A DNA stretch of 64,000 nucleotides. Source: CAMDPA01 sp963825625 (GTDB lineage Bacteria; Pseudomonadota; Alphaproteobacteria; Rhizobiales; Hyphomicrobiaceae). The notes beneath the pieces were generated by a model that was not told where the DNA came from, did no database searches, and saw only the letters and a list, made by a program, of their open reading frames with translations. Both the position numbers and the translations under genes were made by a program. This document shows, piece by piece, positions 1 to 9,538 of the stretch (positions are counted from its first letter, which is position 1; every line of letters starts with the position of its first letter). The stretch lies in contig CAWGUF010000001.1 in the NCBI GenBank assembly GCA_963825625.1, forward strand, positions 1 through 64,000. Reading direction: 5' to 3'.

Positions 1-72
1 CGGATGATCGATGTCGGCTTCCAGACCGAAGGGTTCATCGATCGGGTGCAAGCCGTCGATTTTGACCCATAA
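1..72 (+). CDS. 3' end of a gene cut by the window edge
   Basis: Frame 1 is open from the first base to a TAA at 70-72 and encodes 23 residues that include RMIDVGFQTEGF and end in AVDFDP. The segment is too short to assign to a family. The absence of a start and the clean open frame up to the window edge are all that supports it. It would be the end of a rightward gene, tail-to-tail with the minus-strand gene that ends at 245. Confidence 0.35.
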   Translation, partial: RMIDVGFQTEGFIDRVQAVDFDP

Positions 73-244
73 CCGAATAAGACGTTAACAGATCATTGAT
101 TGCAATGGACGGTCGCTTCGATCTGATAGCCGAAGTCGCCAAGGATCATTTCGGTGCACGTGGAATTGATAACCGGTTCGGCAGAAGTTACCTTATTAGC
201 GGACGATATATGCTCGGCAGTCGCTGCAAATCACAAAGCAGCTC

Positions 245-2612
245 TCAATCCGTTGCTAGCTTGCGGAGGAACGGGCTCAGGATGTCTGAATAATCGTCAG
301 TCCACCCACGCAAGCCTTGCCCCTTCGGCTCGCTGACACCCTTAAGCGAACGCAATGGCTCAAGCGCCTTTTGAGATCTCGCATAGATCGCGACCGTCGT
401 TTCGGCCTCGGCCTCGTCCTCGTCACTTGCAGCAACGTCCGATATTATGACGCCGTGCACGCCTGGGATAAGGCGGAGCGTGGCGCCGAAGACCGCGGCG
501 AGGTCAAGGTTCAAGTTGGAGATGTGCATCAAGACAACGCCGTCGGGTTTGACTTTGTTGAGGTAGAGTTTCATGGCCTCCTTCGTCATCAAGTGCACAG
601 GCACCGCATCAGAGCTGAACGCATCAACGATAATAAGATCGAAGCTGCCATCGGGTTCCTTGGCAAGCGTCAGCCGGGCATCGCCAATAACGATGTCGGT
701 GTTTGGCCGGCATTTCGCGAGAAATGTGAATAACTTTGCATCGCTGGCAATTCTCACCACGAGCGGGTCGATCTCGTCGAATGGCGAGACTCACCGAGCT
801 TCGCGTAGCAGGCAAGCGAGCCGGCACCCAGTCCAACTACGCCGTATCGGCCTTTGGTCCGGCCAAGCCGTTTCTGTACAATGGCGACCGTCTGAGCCAT
901 CGGACTCTTGGGATAGTAGTAGGTCGCAGGGGTGGTATCTTCGACCGGTTTGCCGTCCTTGTCCCTTATACGTTGGGCACCGTGCAGCGTCGTGCCGTGC
1001 ATGAACGTGCGGAACGCTGCATCAGGGAGCGCTTGTACGCGATAGATGCCAAAGTAGCTGCGTTGCGCATCACCCTGTTTGACCGCAGATGGCAAAATAA
1101 TGATTGCGCCACACATCATCAAGACGGTTGCCAGCTGCCGCGCCGGACGGCGACGGAGGCCAATCAGTAGGATGCTTAGCAGGAGCGTAATGATGAATGT
1201 CGCCGACCACTCCGTACCATTCACATTCAGCGTCCACTGTTTCCATGACGCAATAGTGAAAGCCGCGAAGCTTCCGAGAACAATCAACAACAAAGCACGT
1301 GTGTTCTGCCAATCTTCGGGCGAAAGATCAGAGGTGGGCGATCCCGATTGATCGCTCAACAAGCGGAGACTGAGGCCAAGGCGTTTCAAAGCCGCAACGT
1401 TGAAAACGCCTGGCCGACATGCCATGGAAAGGGCGAGTAGCAGGGGATATTCGAACACTTCATTGAAGATTCTCGGTGCGATCAGAGCGGCAGCTAGACC
1501 GCCGAGTGCGCCGCCAAACGACATCCAAAGATAAAACTCGGTAAGATAGCTGACTTTTGGGCGCGCCTCGTAGAGCATTCTATGTGCCACCATCGCCGAG
1601 GTGAAAAACACGACGACGCCCGTCGAAGCCGTTACAAACCAATCCTCGAACAACGTCTGGGATAGCGCCAGCATCACGCAGGCGACCGCGAGAAGGTGCA
1701 TGGCGAGAAGCAGCTCCCGGCCAATCACAGGCCGCTCGCGGAAAACGAGCACGAAGGTCAAGAGATAGAGCGACAGCGGCAGCACCCACAGCAGTGGCGC
1801 TGACGCAATGTCGGTGGTCACGTGCGTGGAGAAGGCCGTCAACAGAGCAGCTGGAACGAATGCCAAGCCGACCCAGACCAGCCTGTCGAGCCACGTCGGT
1901 GAAACAACATCGCCGGCCGATGATGCGACGCTGCCCGCTGGCACCTGCCATCCGATGCCGGCGACACCTGTATTGCGACTGCGTGCCAGGACAAACACCA
2001 CGGTGAGCGCAACGAGCAGTAGTACGAAGCCGTTGGTCCAAGCCCGGCTGAGTGCACTCAGCCCCAGCGCTGGCTCCAGCACAAACGGGTAGCCCAACAG
2101 TGCAATCAGGCTGCCAAGATTACTGGCGGCATAAAGGAAATATGGATCGCTTGCGTGAGGGTGACCGGTGCGTGCGAACCAAGCCTGCAGTAGTGGCGCA
2201 TTGGCGGAAACAGCCAGGAACGGGAGACCTATCGCGACCGCAAACAGCCCGAGTTGCCAGAAATAGGGAGCTGCCGGTGGCGGCTCGGACCAGCCGGCCG
2301 GCAGGCCGATCGGCAGCGAAACAAGTGCCAGCAGGCAAAGGCCAAGGTGTATGGGGCCAGTGATGGAGAGTTCGCGTCCTGGCTATCAGGAAGTGCGCGT
2401 AGCAATAGCCGGCGAGCAGGGCGGCCTGAAAGAAGAAAATCGCGACGGCCCAAACCGAGGATGAGCCGCCAAGCACAGGCAGCACCATTTTGGCGAACAT
2501 GGGTTGAAATCGAAAACAGAAGCAGCGCTGACAAGAATGTGGTCGCGGTATACGCGGCGAGTAGGGTGACTGGACCGGTAAGCCACTGCTTGGCGGTTGT
2601 GTTCACGCGCAC
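245..2612 (-). pseudogene. Fused MFS-like membrane / spermidine synthase-like protein, three frameshifts
   Basis: The reconstructed product is about 789 aa. An N-terminal half of many hydrophobic helices is joined to a C-terminal spermidine-synthase-like Rossmann domain, the architecture of 'fused MFS/spermidine synthase' proteins. The methyltransferase-like core is seen as VVGLGAGSLACYA, FDEIDPLVVRIA and the acidic IIVDAFSSDAVPVHL segment. The start is GTG at 2612. Three frame changes are needed. Near 2512 there is one T too many in an ATTTC run; removing it restores LFSIQPMFAKMV. The second is near 2355, between the YAHFLIARTRT segment and HLGLCLLAL. The third is near 785, between YAKLGES and FDEIDP. 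The polyamine-synthase activity of such fusions is usually unproven. The gene is either inactive or damaged by sequence errors; I cannot tell which. Confidence 0.75.
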
Positions 2613-3095
2613 GCCCTCTTCTCGGGCGCGCCTGCGCCAATTGATCCGTCGATCGCTGCTTTGATCACGTCATGGCTTGCGTGTCGATTTGTTTCGATCA
2701 GTCCCGCTATTGTGAAGCTCCTCACTATGGAATCGCGTGATTGCGGATGTGGTCGGGCAACGATTATCCGCCGGCGGCATGTGCGGCTCCGGTTCGTCAA
2801 GAAACGCCACTATCGATAAACTGAATGATGCGTCTGCACTGCCTCCGATAGCAGTCGTCGCGCCAACACGTCGTGAGTACCGACGTCGATAAGACTGGGA
2901 CTTCCGGTTTGTGGACGGCGCTGACATACGCGCACCATGAACCCGAATGTCCGGCTTCGGCAGAAATTGGCCCGTCGCGTTGGGCCCGTAATCGACGCTA
3001 TCAGATCGCTGCGGTCATCGACAACATATCGCACCAGATGGAGAGATGCGATCAGGTTGCCGACGCCGTTGATTTGGCGACCAAAGGCGGTTCCA
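2613..3095. other. Intergenic stretch, no gene seen
   Basis: The open frames here are short, lack ribosome-binding sites and give arginine-rich translations without recognisable domains. Around 2952-2972 the text faintly resembles the stretch near 16168-16186 (shared cggcagaaa and tggccc words), which may be a decayed dispersed repeat, but the match is too short to call. Confidence 0.5.
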
Positions 3096-3710
3096 TCATG
3101 GTCGCGACTTGCTCCCGGGCGAAGGCTTGCGCCGCCTCGTCGTCGGGTGAGTTTGCGCGGCAAGGGCGTCGACTGCGGCCTCCAGGCCCTTGAGGTCGAT
3201 GACGGCGGGATCGAAGTTGCCGTAGTACTCGACAAACTCGTCGTGACGAGCGTGCTTCGGGTCGGCCAAGGCATCAAGCATCTCACGGTAGCCTTGCGGT
3301 CCTCCGATGTCCTCGGGCGGGCAGCGGCCGGTCGCCTCCAAGAGGAACGGCTGCGCCAGCCCGGGCACGTCGGCGAAGATGCGCTCGACTTTGATCGTGT
3401 GCTGCCAGTCGTCGCCGAAGTCGTAGATGTATCGGATCGTCTTGACGCCGACGTCCTCGATCACGCTAAGCAGGGTGGCCTTGCTGGCGTCGTGCGGGCC
3501 ATCGCCGAATTCATAATCATCGCGCGGTCCCCAGCCTGTGCCGCCGGCTCGAAACTCCCAGAGATGGCCGCCGCTCCACCCCATGGCTGCCTGAACGATC
3601 CTGTGCAGGCGTCCGAGCCGCACGCCGAATTGCACAGTGATGCGACGCATCACGGCGGGCTCGACGCGATCGAGCGTGATCTTCAAGCGAACGATGCTCT
3701 TGGCTCCCAT
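3096..3710 (-). CDS. Plasmid pRiA4b ORF-3 family protein
   Basis: This is a 204-aa soluble protein with the hallmarks of the pRiA4b ORF-3-like family (PF07929). It opens with a strand 'KITLDRVEPAVMRRI', where the family has 'I.L....P.VWRRI'. It continues with 'LHRIVQAAMGWSGGHLWEF', where the family has 'LH.iiq.amGW...Hlh.F', then YIYDFGDDWQH and ERIFADVPG. A 'GRCPPEDIGGPQGY' segment is another conserved family motif. The start ATG at 3710 gives the usual N-terminus. The biochemical function of the family is unknown; members are often found on plasmids and in IS-associated DNA. It is divergent from the unknown gene at 3866 with a 155-bp shared upstream region. The Lys/Arg-rich C-terminal tail is probably disordered. 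Confidence 0.9.
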   Translation of the reverse strand: MGAKSIVRLKITLDRVEPAVMRRITVQFGVRLGRLHRIVQAAMGWSGGHLWEFRAGGTGWGPRDDYEFGDGPHDASKATLLSVIEDVGVKTIRYIYDFGDDWQHTIKVERIFADVPGLAQPFLLEATGRCPPEDIGGPQGYREMLDALADPKHARHDEFVEYYGNFDPAVIDLKGLEAAVDALAAQTHPTTRRRKPSPGSKSRP

Positions 3711-3865
3711 GGCAACAGTCTACCTGTTGGCATGCATGCGCAACAGCTGCCGTGCGCGCCGCCGCCGTGCCTGTTGATTGGTGTAGGGTGCTCGACGATA
3801 GAACCTCGCAGTCCGGCCTGGAACATGCCCAAGATGGACGTTCCGGTAGGCAACCAGGAGGCAGC

Positions 3866-4351
3866 ATGCGACCGAAAAAGCCGATACATGTCAGCATCGA
3901 GCAGGTGCGCATCATACGAGACGGCCCGACCGCGGTCATCGAATTTGCCGACCCGGCCTACGGCAGCGTCAATCTGACCATCGGTGATCACGTGGCCGAG
4001 ATGAGCGACCAGCAAGTCATCGATGTACTAAACGACGTCCTCGCTGCACAGGCCCAGTCCTTGCGGGAGTGGGACAACACGGTCACTGAAATCCCCCTCG
4101 GCAAGCCGCAGATCAAGTTCAATCGCGATACCGGGCAATGGATACCGCAGGGCGAGGTACTGCGCTGCATCATCGAAGACAACGAGCACGGCGAGGCCGT
4201 CATCGTGATCGACGACAAACAGCTGTCGCCCGCAGAGTTCGGCCGATTGCTCACCGTCTATGCCGGCTGGGGCATGCGCATCGCCTTCGTGCCCGAGGAA
4301 CTGGTGCACGAGGAGCCGAAGATCAAGGTGCGCCCCAAGCGTCGGCGATGA
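3866..4351 (+). CDS. Conserved-looking hypothetical protein, 161 aa
   Basis: The start is fixed by a strong Shine-Dalgarno AGGAGG at 3856-3861, four bases before ATG at 3866; an upstream in-frame extension to 3752 has no such site. The product begins MRPKKPIHVSIEQ. It alternates charged helices and strands, for example the segments VRIIRDGPTAVIEF, DQQVIDVLNDVLAAQAQ and LLTVYAGWGMRIAF, and ends in a basic KVRPKRRR tail. It has no membrane segment, signal peptide or motif I recognise. The mix of short beta-strands and regular acidic positions looks like a genuine folded protein. It is divergent from the pRiA4b ORF-3-like gene, so both may be read from one intergenic region. Confidence 0.75.
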   Translation: MRPKKPIHVSIEQVRIIRDGPTAVIEFADPAYGSVNLTIGDHVAEMSDQQVIDVLNDVLAAQAQSLREWDNTVTEIPLGKPQIKFNRDTGQWIPQGEVLRCIIEDNEHGEAVIVIDDKQLSPAEFGRLLTVYAGWGMRIAFVPEELVHEEPKIKVRPKRRR

Positions 4352-4476
4352 GCCCTTAAGGAGCGATCACAACGCTGCTGACGTTCACGGCTTGTCTCAG
4401 ATGCAGGCTTGATGCAAGCAATTGAAATCACGATAGTTCCGGCGCTGCCCGAACAAACGACAGAAAGAGGATGTGC

Positions 4477-4731
4477 ATGGCGAGCAAGGCACGAGACGAA
4501 AACGAGCCGGATTGGGTCAATCCGGCCAACGGTCGAAAGGCGCCGTACACTGATGCTGAGCTGGACAGACTGGCCTCCGACTTCCTCGCAATGAACAAGG
4601 ATGTCGCAGTTTGGAAGGACCTCATCGCGAGGGTCGGAGAACTCGAAGCTCTCGCAGTGGTGAGGCAGAGGCTCGCAGCGCGAGATCCGAAAAGCCTGAT
4701 CAATTGGCACCCCAGCGGATCGACGCACTGA
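4477..4731 (+). CDS. Small hypothetical protein, 84 aa
   Basis: A GAAAGAGG Shine-Dalgarno ends at 4470, so the ATG at 4477 (MASKARDENEPDW) is a better start than the in-frame ATG at 4471, which it would abut. The product is hydrophilic. The central part (YTDAELDRLASDFLAMNKD, followed by VAVWKDLIARVGELEALAV) looks like two amphipathic helices. I know no family for it. It lies 125 bp downstream of the 161-aa gene on the same strand and could be cotranscribed with it. Confidence 0.55.
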   Translation: MASKARDENEPDWVNPANGRKAPYTDAELDRLASDFLAMNKDVAVWKDLIARVGELEALAVVRQRLAARDPKSLINWHPSGSTH

Positions 4732-4927
4732 TTGATCATGCCAGGGCGCGGCGACGCTTGGTCTAGCAGCGCAACGATCGATCCCAATTGGAGACATCGA
4801 GCGGCACGTGATCGGCGACGCAATTGGCGCCGCCGACCGTGTCTGCTGTCAGGCGTATCGCGTCGTGTCCCCCCTCGGACGTTTACAAGCTGCCCACCAA
4901 GGTTGGGCAGCCTTGTCTCAAGCGCTA

Positions 4928-5725
4928 CTATGACTTAGCAGTGCCCTTCATATTCGGCTTGCCGGCCTTGCTGAACTTGAGGTTTGCGGCGTCGATTTTC
5001 GCCCGCGCGATGGCAGGGGCCTCGTAGTAGTGATCGAATAGTGCCTCGACGATCTCGATGCACCACTCCGCCTCTCCCGGCTCGACAGGGATGATCTCAA
5101 GCGTCGACTTGTCATTCTGCGCGTGGGCCCCGAAGTTGCCGAAGCCGCGGATGGCGTCCACCTGCGCATGGAGCGCTGGAGGCAGGAGCCGTAGAGGGTC
5201 GGTCTCTGCCAGGAGTGCATCAACCTGCGGCGCGAGGTCCTTTTGGTTATATCCCTGCTCCCGCAAAATGCTCTGGAGCGCGCGGCGCGACATACACGCC
5301 GATGCTTCGGGACTCACGTCGAGCACCTTGCATGCTGCGTGGTAGTCGTCCTTTGGGTCCATCGGTGATTTGGGGAATTTGCGGGGAGACCGGCCAATAG
5401 GGAGTGCCTGCCGGATCCACTCTGTCACTTGCTCGGGATCGCCGACATCGGCTCCCGGATTGTGGATGTGCCAGCGACGGACGAACAGGGTGTCTTGCCC
5501 GCACCCCGCGCAGACCACTGCGATCAGATCATACTTTCTCGACTTGTCCGGCACAGGAAAGGGAACCCCCGGTGCTTGAAGCATCCCCACCACCGCGCCC
5601 TGCACGTCCTCAGGCTTAGCCACCTGTAGGCAGTGCGGGCACGGGAACCTGCCCTCGACGAAGCGCGGCTCAAGAACCGACGCGAAGTACAGTTTTCTCT
5701 CTGAAGGACCTGGGAGGCGGGCCAT
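4928..5725 (-). CDS. DUF4145 domain protein with two Cys pairs
   Basis: This is a 265-aa soluble protein. The start ATG at 5725 (MARLPGPSERK) has AAAGGGG six bases upstream. The N-terminal half carries a CPHC pair (about residue 29) and a CAGC pair (about residue 72), which probably make a treble-clef or zinc-ribbon fold. The C-terminal half has the DUF4145 pattern: a helix with a Cys-x4-Arg-Arg-Ala-Leu core, EQGYNQKDLAPQVDALL, then IRGFGNFGAHAQND (family: 'iR..GN.gaHp...') and a final helical EIVEALFDHYYEAP. DUF4145 is widespread in accessory regions and is often fused to restriction or nuclease domains, but its function is unknown. It lies upstream of the helicase on the same strand, 218 bp away. 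Confidence 0.85.
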   Translation of the reverse strand: MARLPGPSERKLYFASVLEPRFVEGRFPCPHCLQVAKPEDVQGAVVGMLQAPGVPFPVPDKSRKYDLIAVVCAGCGQDTLFVRRWHIHNPGADVGDPEQVTEWIRQALPIGRSPRKFPKSPMDPKDDYHAACKVLDVSPEASACMSRRALQSILREQGYNQKDLAPQVDALLAETDPLRLLPPALHAQVDAIRGFGNFGAHAQNDKSTLEIIPVEPGEAEWCIEIVEALFDHYYEAPAIARAKIDAANLKFSKAGKPNMKGTAKS

Positions 5726-5943
5726 GGCGAACCCCTTTGGATGATGAATGTCACCATGTATATGGCACATGATTCGTGCGAAACGGTGCCATTGCGACTA
5801 TCCAATCATACTGATGAGAGCCGCTGTCTCCTGCGTTGCTCTCCCCCCGCCTGCATGGAGAACGCAAATGTCATATGTCGAGGAGTGGCTGGACGCCCGA
5901 GCGGCCGAATTCAGGAAGGCCTACACCTGTTGAAGGGAAGGCT

Positions 5944-7569
5944 TTATCCCCCAAATAGCCTTCTTAAGAAGCCTTGTTTCTTCGGTCGGATTGGCGCAGG
6001 ATTCGTAGGCTCGGGGCAAGCTTCCGCCCTTTTCTCTTGCACCGGGCGCTGTTGAGCAGGCGGTTCCCAATTGCCCGGAGCTGACCAGTTGGTTCGCGCT
6101 TGCTGCGTTTCTCGCGGGGACGGCCTCGCCTGTGTCCGTCGCGGAGGTGCGTCCACGTCCGCAGACGCCGGGAGAACACCGGTATCGATGAACACCTTGA
6201 GTGGAGGCGGCATGTCAAGCGCGACCTTGGCTCGCGTCAGGGCCACGTACAGTAAGCGCAACTCCGCCGGATCGATGGCAGCCGTCCGCTTCTTCTCGTG
6301 ATCACGAAGGGGCAAGCTGTTCAGAAAATCATCCATCAGACGCACGTGATTTCACTCGCGGCCTTTGGCCTTGTGAGCCGTGGAAATGATGACGTTCGCC
6401 TCGTCTTCATCCACGACTTGGTTCAACGCCCAGAGGATTTGGGACTTACCTCGAGATTCGACCAGATTGACGAAGGTCAACAGATCCTCCCCCTCGCCGC
6501 TCCGCACGAACTCGAGCACTTCCCTCCAATTTTGGAAGCCGAAGAATTCCGGAACCATGCTGGGCTGGCCCTGCTTCAACTCCTGCACACCGCGCAGCAA
6601 GTTCATCAGTTCTGCGGTGCCGCCTACCAGGTGTGGGTGTTGGTTGGCGTCCAAGGCCTCGATACACGCGGTAATGGTTGAGGCATTCGTGCGAGCTAAA
6701 ATCGTTCCCTCAGTGAGGGGACGAATTCTGCTGGGCTGATTCGGATTACCGCGCAAAGGCGTTCGTTCGCCGAGCATCTGGAGCACACGGTTGGCCGCAT
6801 CGGCCACGTCACCGCCAAAGCGAAATGACGTTGTCAGGTGCGCCATATGCACAGCCTCTGCCTGCTCCATCGCATTCACGGCGCCGCGCCACTCGTAAAT
6901 TTGCTGGTATTTGTCTCCGACGTAGACGAGCTGGGCTTTCTGATTCTTGAGGACGTCAAGGACAACCGGGTTCGTGTCCTGTGCTTCGTCCAGGAGGATG
7001 AAGTCATGAGGAAATATGGGATCAGACAGCGCCCACGCCTTGAGGTAGCCGTCGTGCCCAAGGGGCAACTGATCGCTTGGTGTCAGCATGCGCTCCCACA
7101 CATGCCTTGCTCCCTGCATTGCCATATCCGTTGCGGCCGACATTACGTCGGGGGGGGGGGCCGCTGCCAGAGAGCCGTGGCGCGGTACGTGCTCCGCCAA
7201 GATTTCGCGCTTATCGGACTGACAATAGCGTCGGATCGTTGCGAGGATGAGAAAGGCTTGCGATCGTGCCGCTAATGCGTTGTTCTTGTCGATTCGCCAC
7301 ATCTTCAACTTGAGAATTTCGGCAAGCTGATTCGCGTTGATGGCCTTCGTCAGCTGGTCTTGCGTATACTGGCTGATCAAACTTCGGAAAGCCACCGAGT
7401 GTGTGGTGGCGCAGTTTACGTTGCCGGGAAACTTATCCTGGGAATCGCAGACAATTTTTTTATTGAACGCAAGGTATTGTCCTCGCCCATCCGTACTGTA
7501 CGCCAACAATTGCAGCGTTGAAGTTTTGCCCGCGCCCGCATAGGTCTCTTTATGCCCAAACCTCCCCCT
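5944..7569 (-). pseudogene. UvrD/Rep-type (SF1) helicase, in-frame TGA and missing 5' end
   Basis: The SF1 helicase motifs occur in order. Walker A is AGAGKTST at 7517-7540. Motif II is ILLDEAQDTNP, motif III is VGDKYQQIYEWRGA and motif IV is TTSFRFGGDV. Motif V, STAHKAKGRE, is followed directly by TGA at 6352-6354. Motif VI, LLYVALTRAK, continues in the same frame. In this family the residue after AHKAKG[RL]E is normally Trp, so TGG to TGA is the simplest explanation. The frame carrying Walker A meets a TGA at 7570-7572 without any ATG, GTG or TTG before Walker A, so the N-terminal Q-motif region is absent. A TTG at 7509 could only start a protein lacking Walker A. The C-terminus is a proline/arginine-rich tail ending FLRRLFGG. 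Non-functional as read. Confidence 0.85.
7150..7160. repeat. Run of 11 G (11 C in the coding strand)
   Basis: An uninterrupted 11-base homopolymer lies inside the helicase frame and encodes three prolines in an AAAPPPDV linker. The frame is intact on both sides at this length. Tracts this long slip easily during replication and during sequencing. Confidence 0.95.
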
Positions 7570-7714
7570 TCAGCTGACATGATTGAAGTGCCCAACAAAC
7601 TGCACCACAGCGACAAGATGGTTGCGACGACCAAATTTAGAAAGCGGCACCGTTTCCGGGCGCCGCCTTCTAGATAGCACGCGTGTTGATGGTCATGCGT
7701 CGCGCGTTAAGATG

Positions 7715-8851
7715 TCACTCAGCCGCGTGCAGCCCGCCAGCCTTATGACCCAGCACGACGGCCTCTTTCGGTTCGATCATTCCAAGATCCTTGATGACCT
7801 TGAACCGGCCGCCAGTTGCCTGAGCGATGTACATGTTCATGCGGACGTGATGCTGTCCGGGCACCATCTCTGCCGGGCCGCCAGGGCCTTGCGCGATCTT
7901 GACGTGGTCGAGCGCCGCGATCACTTCGCCCTGGTTTAGAGTGCCGGCTTCCTTCACCGCGGCTTCCCACAGCTTCATGCCGCGGTAGAGTCCGGTGCAG
8001 GCACTGCCCGCTGTGAACTGCGCGCTGCCGGGAAACAGCTTGTTGTAGCGGGCGAGCAGCTCGCGGCTGAACGGGTCGCTGACCTCCTGGTAGTAATCGA
8101 GGCAGCCGTAAAGCCCTTCGACCTGTTCGGCCGGCACGAGATTGAGGAAGTTCTCGTCGAAGTAGGTGCAGACAAGCTGCCCGCCACGCTTCTGGAAGCC
8201 GGAATTGTACAGCTCCTCAAAGAACGGGGTGAGCCCGGGCGGAACGATCGTGTTGAACACGCAATCGGCGCCGCTGGCGGCAATCTTCTCAACTGTCTTG
8301 CGATAGTCCATGTGGTCGAGCGGGAAGTATTCCTCGCCGACGATCTGGCCGCCGCCCGCCGTCACGAGTTCGCGCACCTTCTTGTTCATGATGTGCGGCC
8401 AAATGTAGTCGGCAGACGGCAGGTAGAATTTCCGCGCACCGGTCGTTTGCATCAGCCAGGGAATGAGTGGCTCGAGCTGCTGAGCTGGAACGGGTCCGGT
8501 GCAGAAAATGAGCGGGTCCGCCTCCTGGCCCTCGTACTGCTCGGGATAGATGTAGAGTTTGCCATTCTTCTTTACGGGGCCCTTGATGGCTTGTCGCGTG
8601 GAGCTGAAGATGCCGCCGAATAGCACGTCGACCCGATCGTTCTCGAGCAGCTTCGTGGCCTTGGCAACGGCAACGCTATCGATGGTAGCGCCGTCTTCGA
8701 CGATGAGCTTGACTTCCCGCCCAAGCAGGCCGCCGCCCGCATTGATGTCATCGATCACCAGTTTCGCCACATTGGCGTCCGCGATCCCCATGAACGAAAG
8801 CGGTCCGGTCTGCTCGGCGATCATGCCGACTTTGATGGCTGTGTTGGTCAT
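7715..8851 (-). CDS. Branched-chain/amide-type (Peripla_BP) ligand-binding protein, no signal peptide
   Basis: This 378-aa protein has the type I periplasmic-binding fold used by urea, short-chain amide and branched-chain amino acid transporters (FmdD/UrtA/AmiC group). It has IKVGMIAEQTGPLSFMGIA at the N-terminus, DINAGGGLLGREVKLIVED, a VLFGGIFSSTRQA segment, and the paired AGSACTGLYRG and MNMYIAQATGGRFKVIKD near the end. ATG at 8851 has AGGAGA upstream. The fold starts at residue 6, and the in-frame extension to 8935 is hydrophilic, so there is no export signal. No permease or ATPase gene is nearby. That combination suggests a cytoplasmic amide sensor like AmiC rather than a transporter subunit, or a protein that lost its leader. 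It is downstream of the ferredoxin-like protein and the LuxR/HD regulator on the same strand. Confidence 0.85.
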   Translation of the reverse strand: MTNTAIKVGMIAEQTGPLSFMGIADANVAKLVIDDINAGGGLLGREVKLIVEDGATIDSVAVAKATKLLENDRVDVLFGGIFSSTRQAIKGPVKKNGKLYIYPEQYEGQEADPLIFCTGPVPAQQLEPLIPWLMQTTGARKFYLPSADYIWPHIMNKKVRELVTAGGGQIVGEEYFPLDHMDYRKTVEKIAASGADCVFNTIVPPGLTPFFEELYNSGFQKRGGQLVCTYFDENFLNLVPAEQVEGLYGCLDYYQEVSDPFSRELLARYNKLFPGSAQFTAGSACTGLYRGMKLWEAAVKEAGTLNQGEVIAALDHVKIAQGPGGPAEMVPGQHHVRMNMYIAQATGGRFKVIKDLGMIEPKEAVVLGHKAGGLHAAE

Positions 8852-8982
8852 GACTGGTCTCCTGTCGGATTGCGATTTTCGGGAGGACGAGCAGGGGATC
8901 GACTCCGATCTGCTAGTCGTGCCTCGCGGTTGCAATGAGAGTTTGGATAGGCGGGCGGGTGCTGCCCGCGCCGGTGAATGCG

Positions 8983-9405
8983 TCAGGCGCCGTAATGGCC
9001 CGCAAATTTCGCAGCGCTAGCCTTGGTCGTATGTCCGGCGCTCTTCAGGATCGGTGGCACTTCCGGATCGGAGATAAAGCTCTGCCAGCCCTTCTCGTCC
9101 CATTCGAACACCACCCAGACCCGCGACTTGTCGAACGGGTCGTGGAACATGGTCGCGCCGGTAGATCCGTGCTGCTTGCGCTTGGGCAGGCTGGGGCCAA
9201 TGAAGACTTTGAGAAAGCGGTCGAAGTCCTCGACGGTGGTCGTCGCTAACAGCATCCGCTTGCCGTCGCCGGCCTGTGCCAGCCCACCGGGGATGATGGC
9301 CGCGGACGCCGCGCCCGCGCCCATTGCGATGGCCAGTTTCGCCATCGAGCGCCGGGACAGATGTGAAATGTGCCGCGCCAGGTCTGCTGATGATGAGTTG
9401 CCCAT
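8983..9405 (-). CDS. Tat-signal protein with ABM-like dimeric alpha/beta-barrel domain
   Basis: A 140-aa product starts at ATG 9405 behind a strong AAGGAGG. Residues 1-45 look like a twin-arginine signal: SRRSMAK followed by a hydrophobic Ala-rich stretch and a likely cleavage after LAQA. The mature part (MLLATTTVEDFDRFLKVF, then TGATMFHDPFDKSRVWVVFEW and WQSFISDPEVPPILKSAG) has the strand-helix pattern of antibiotic-biosynthesis-monooxygenase-like or ferredoxin-like dimeric barrels. I cannot assign an activity. Spacing of 131-133 bp to both neighbours suggests one transcription unit with them. Confidence 0.7.
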   Translation of the reverse strand: MGNSSSADLARHISHLSRRSMAKLAIAMGAGAASAAIIPGGLAQAGDGKRMLLATTTVEDFDRFLKVFIGPSLPKRKQHGSTGATMFHDPFDKSRVWVVFEWDEKGWQSFISDPEVPPILKSAGHTTKASAAKFAGHYGA

Positions 9406-9538
9406 TGGAGTCCTCCTTGATCCGTCGACGTGAGGCTGGGCGTTGGTCCCGGAACGGGCCCTTCGCCGTTCGCTCACAATCGCAGGATGGAGGACGCTTT
9501 CTATCTACACATGGGGTGGATTCCCTATGCCGGGAGAT

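Noticed and set aside
2937..3977. 346-codon plus-strand frame over the pRiA4b ORF-3-like gene
   Set aside because: It runs through two better genes on opposite strands and has no recognisable content or start signal.
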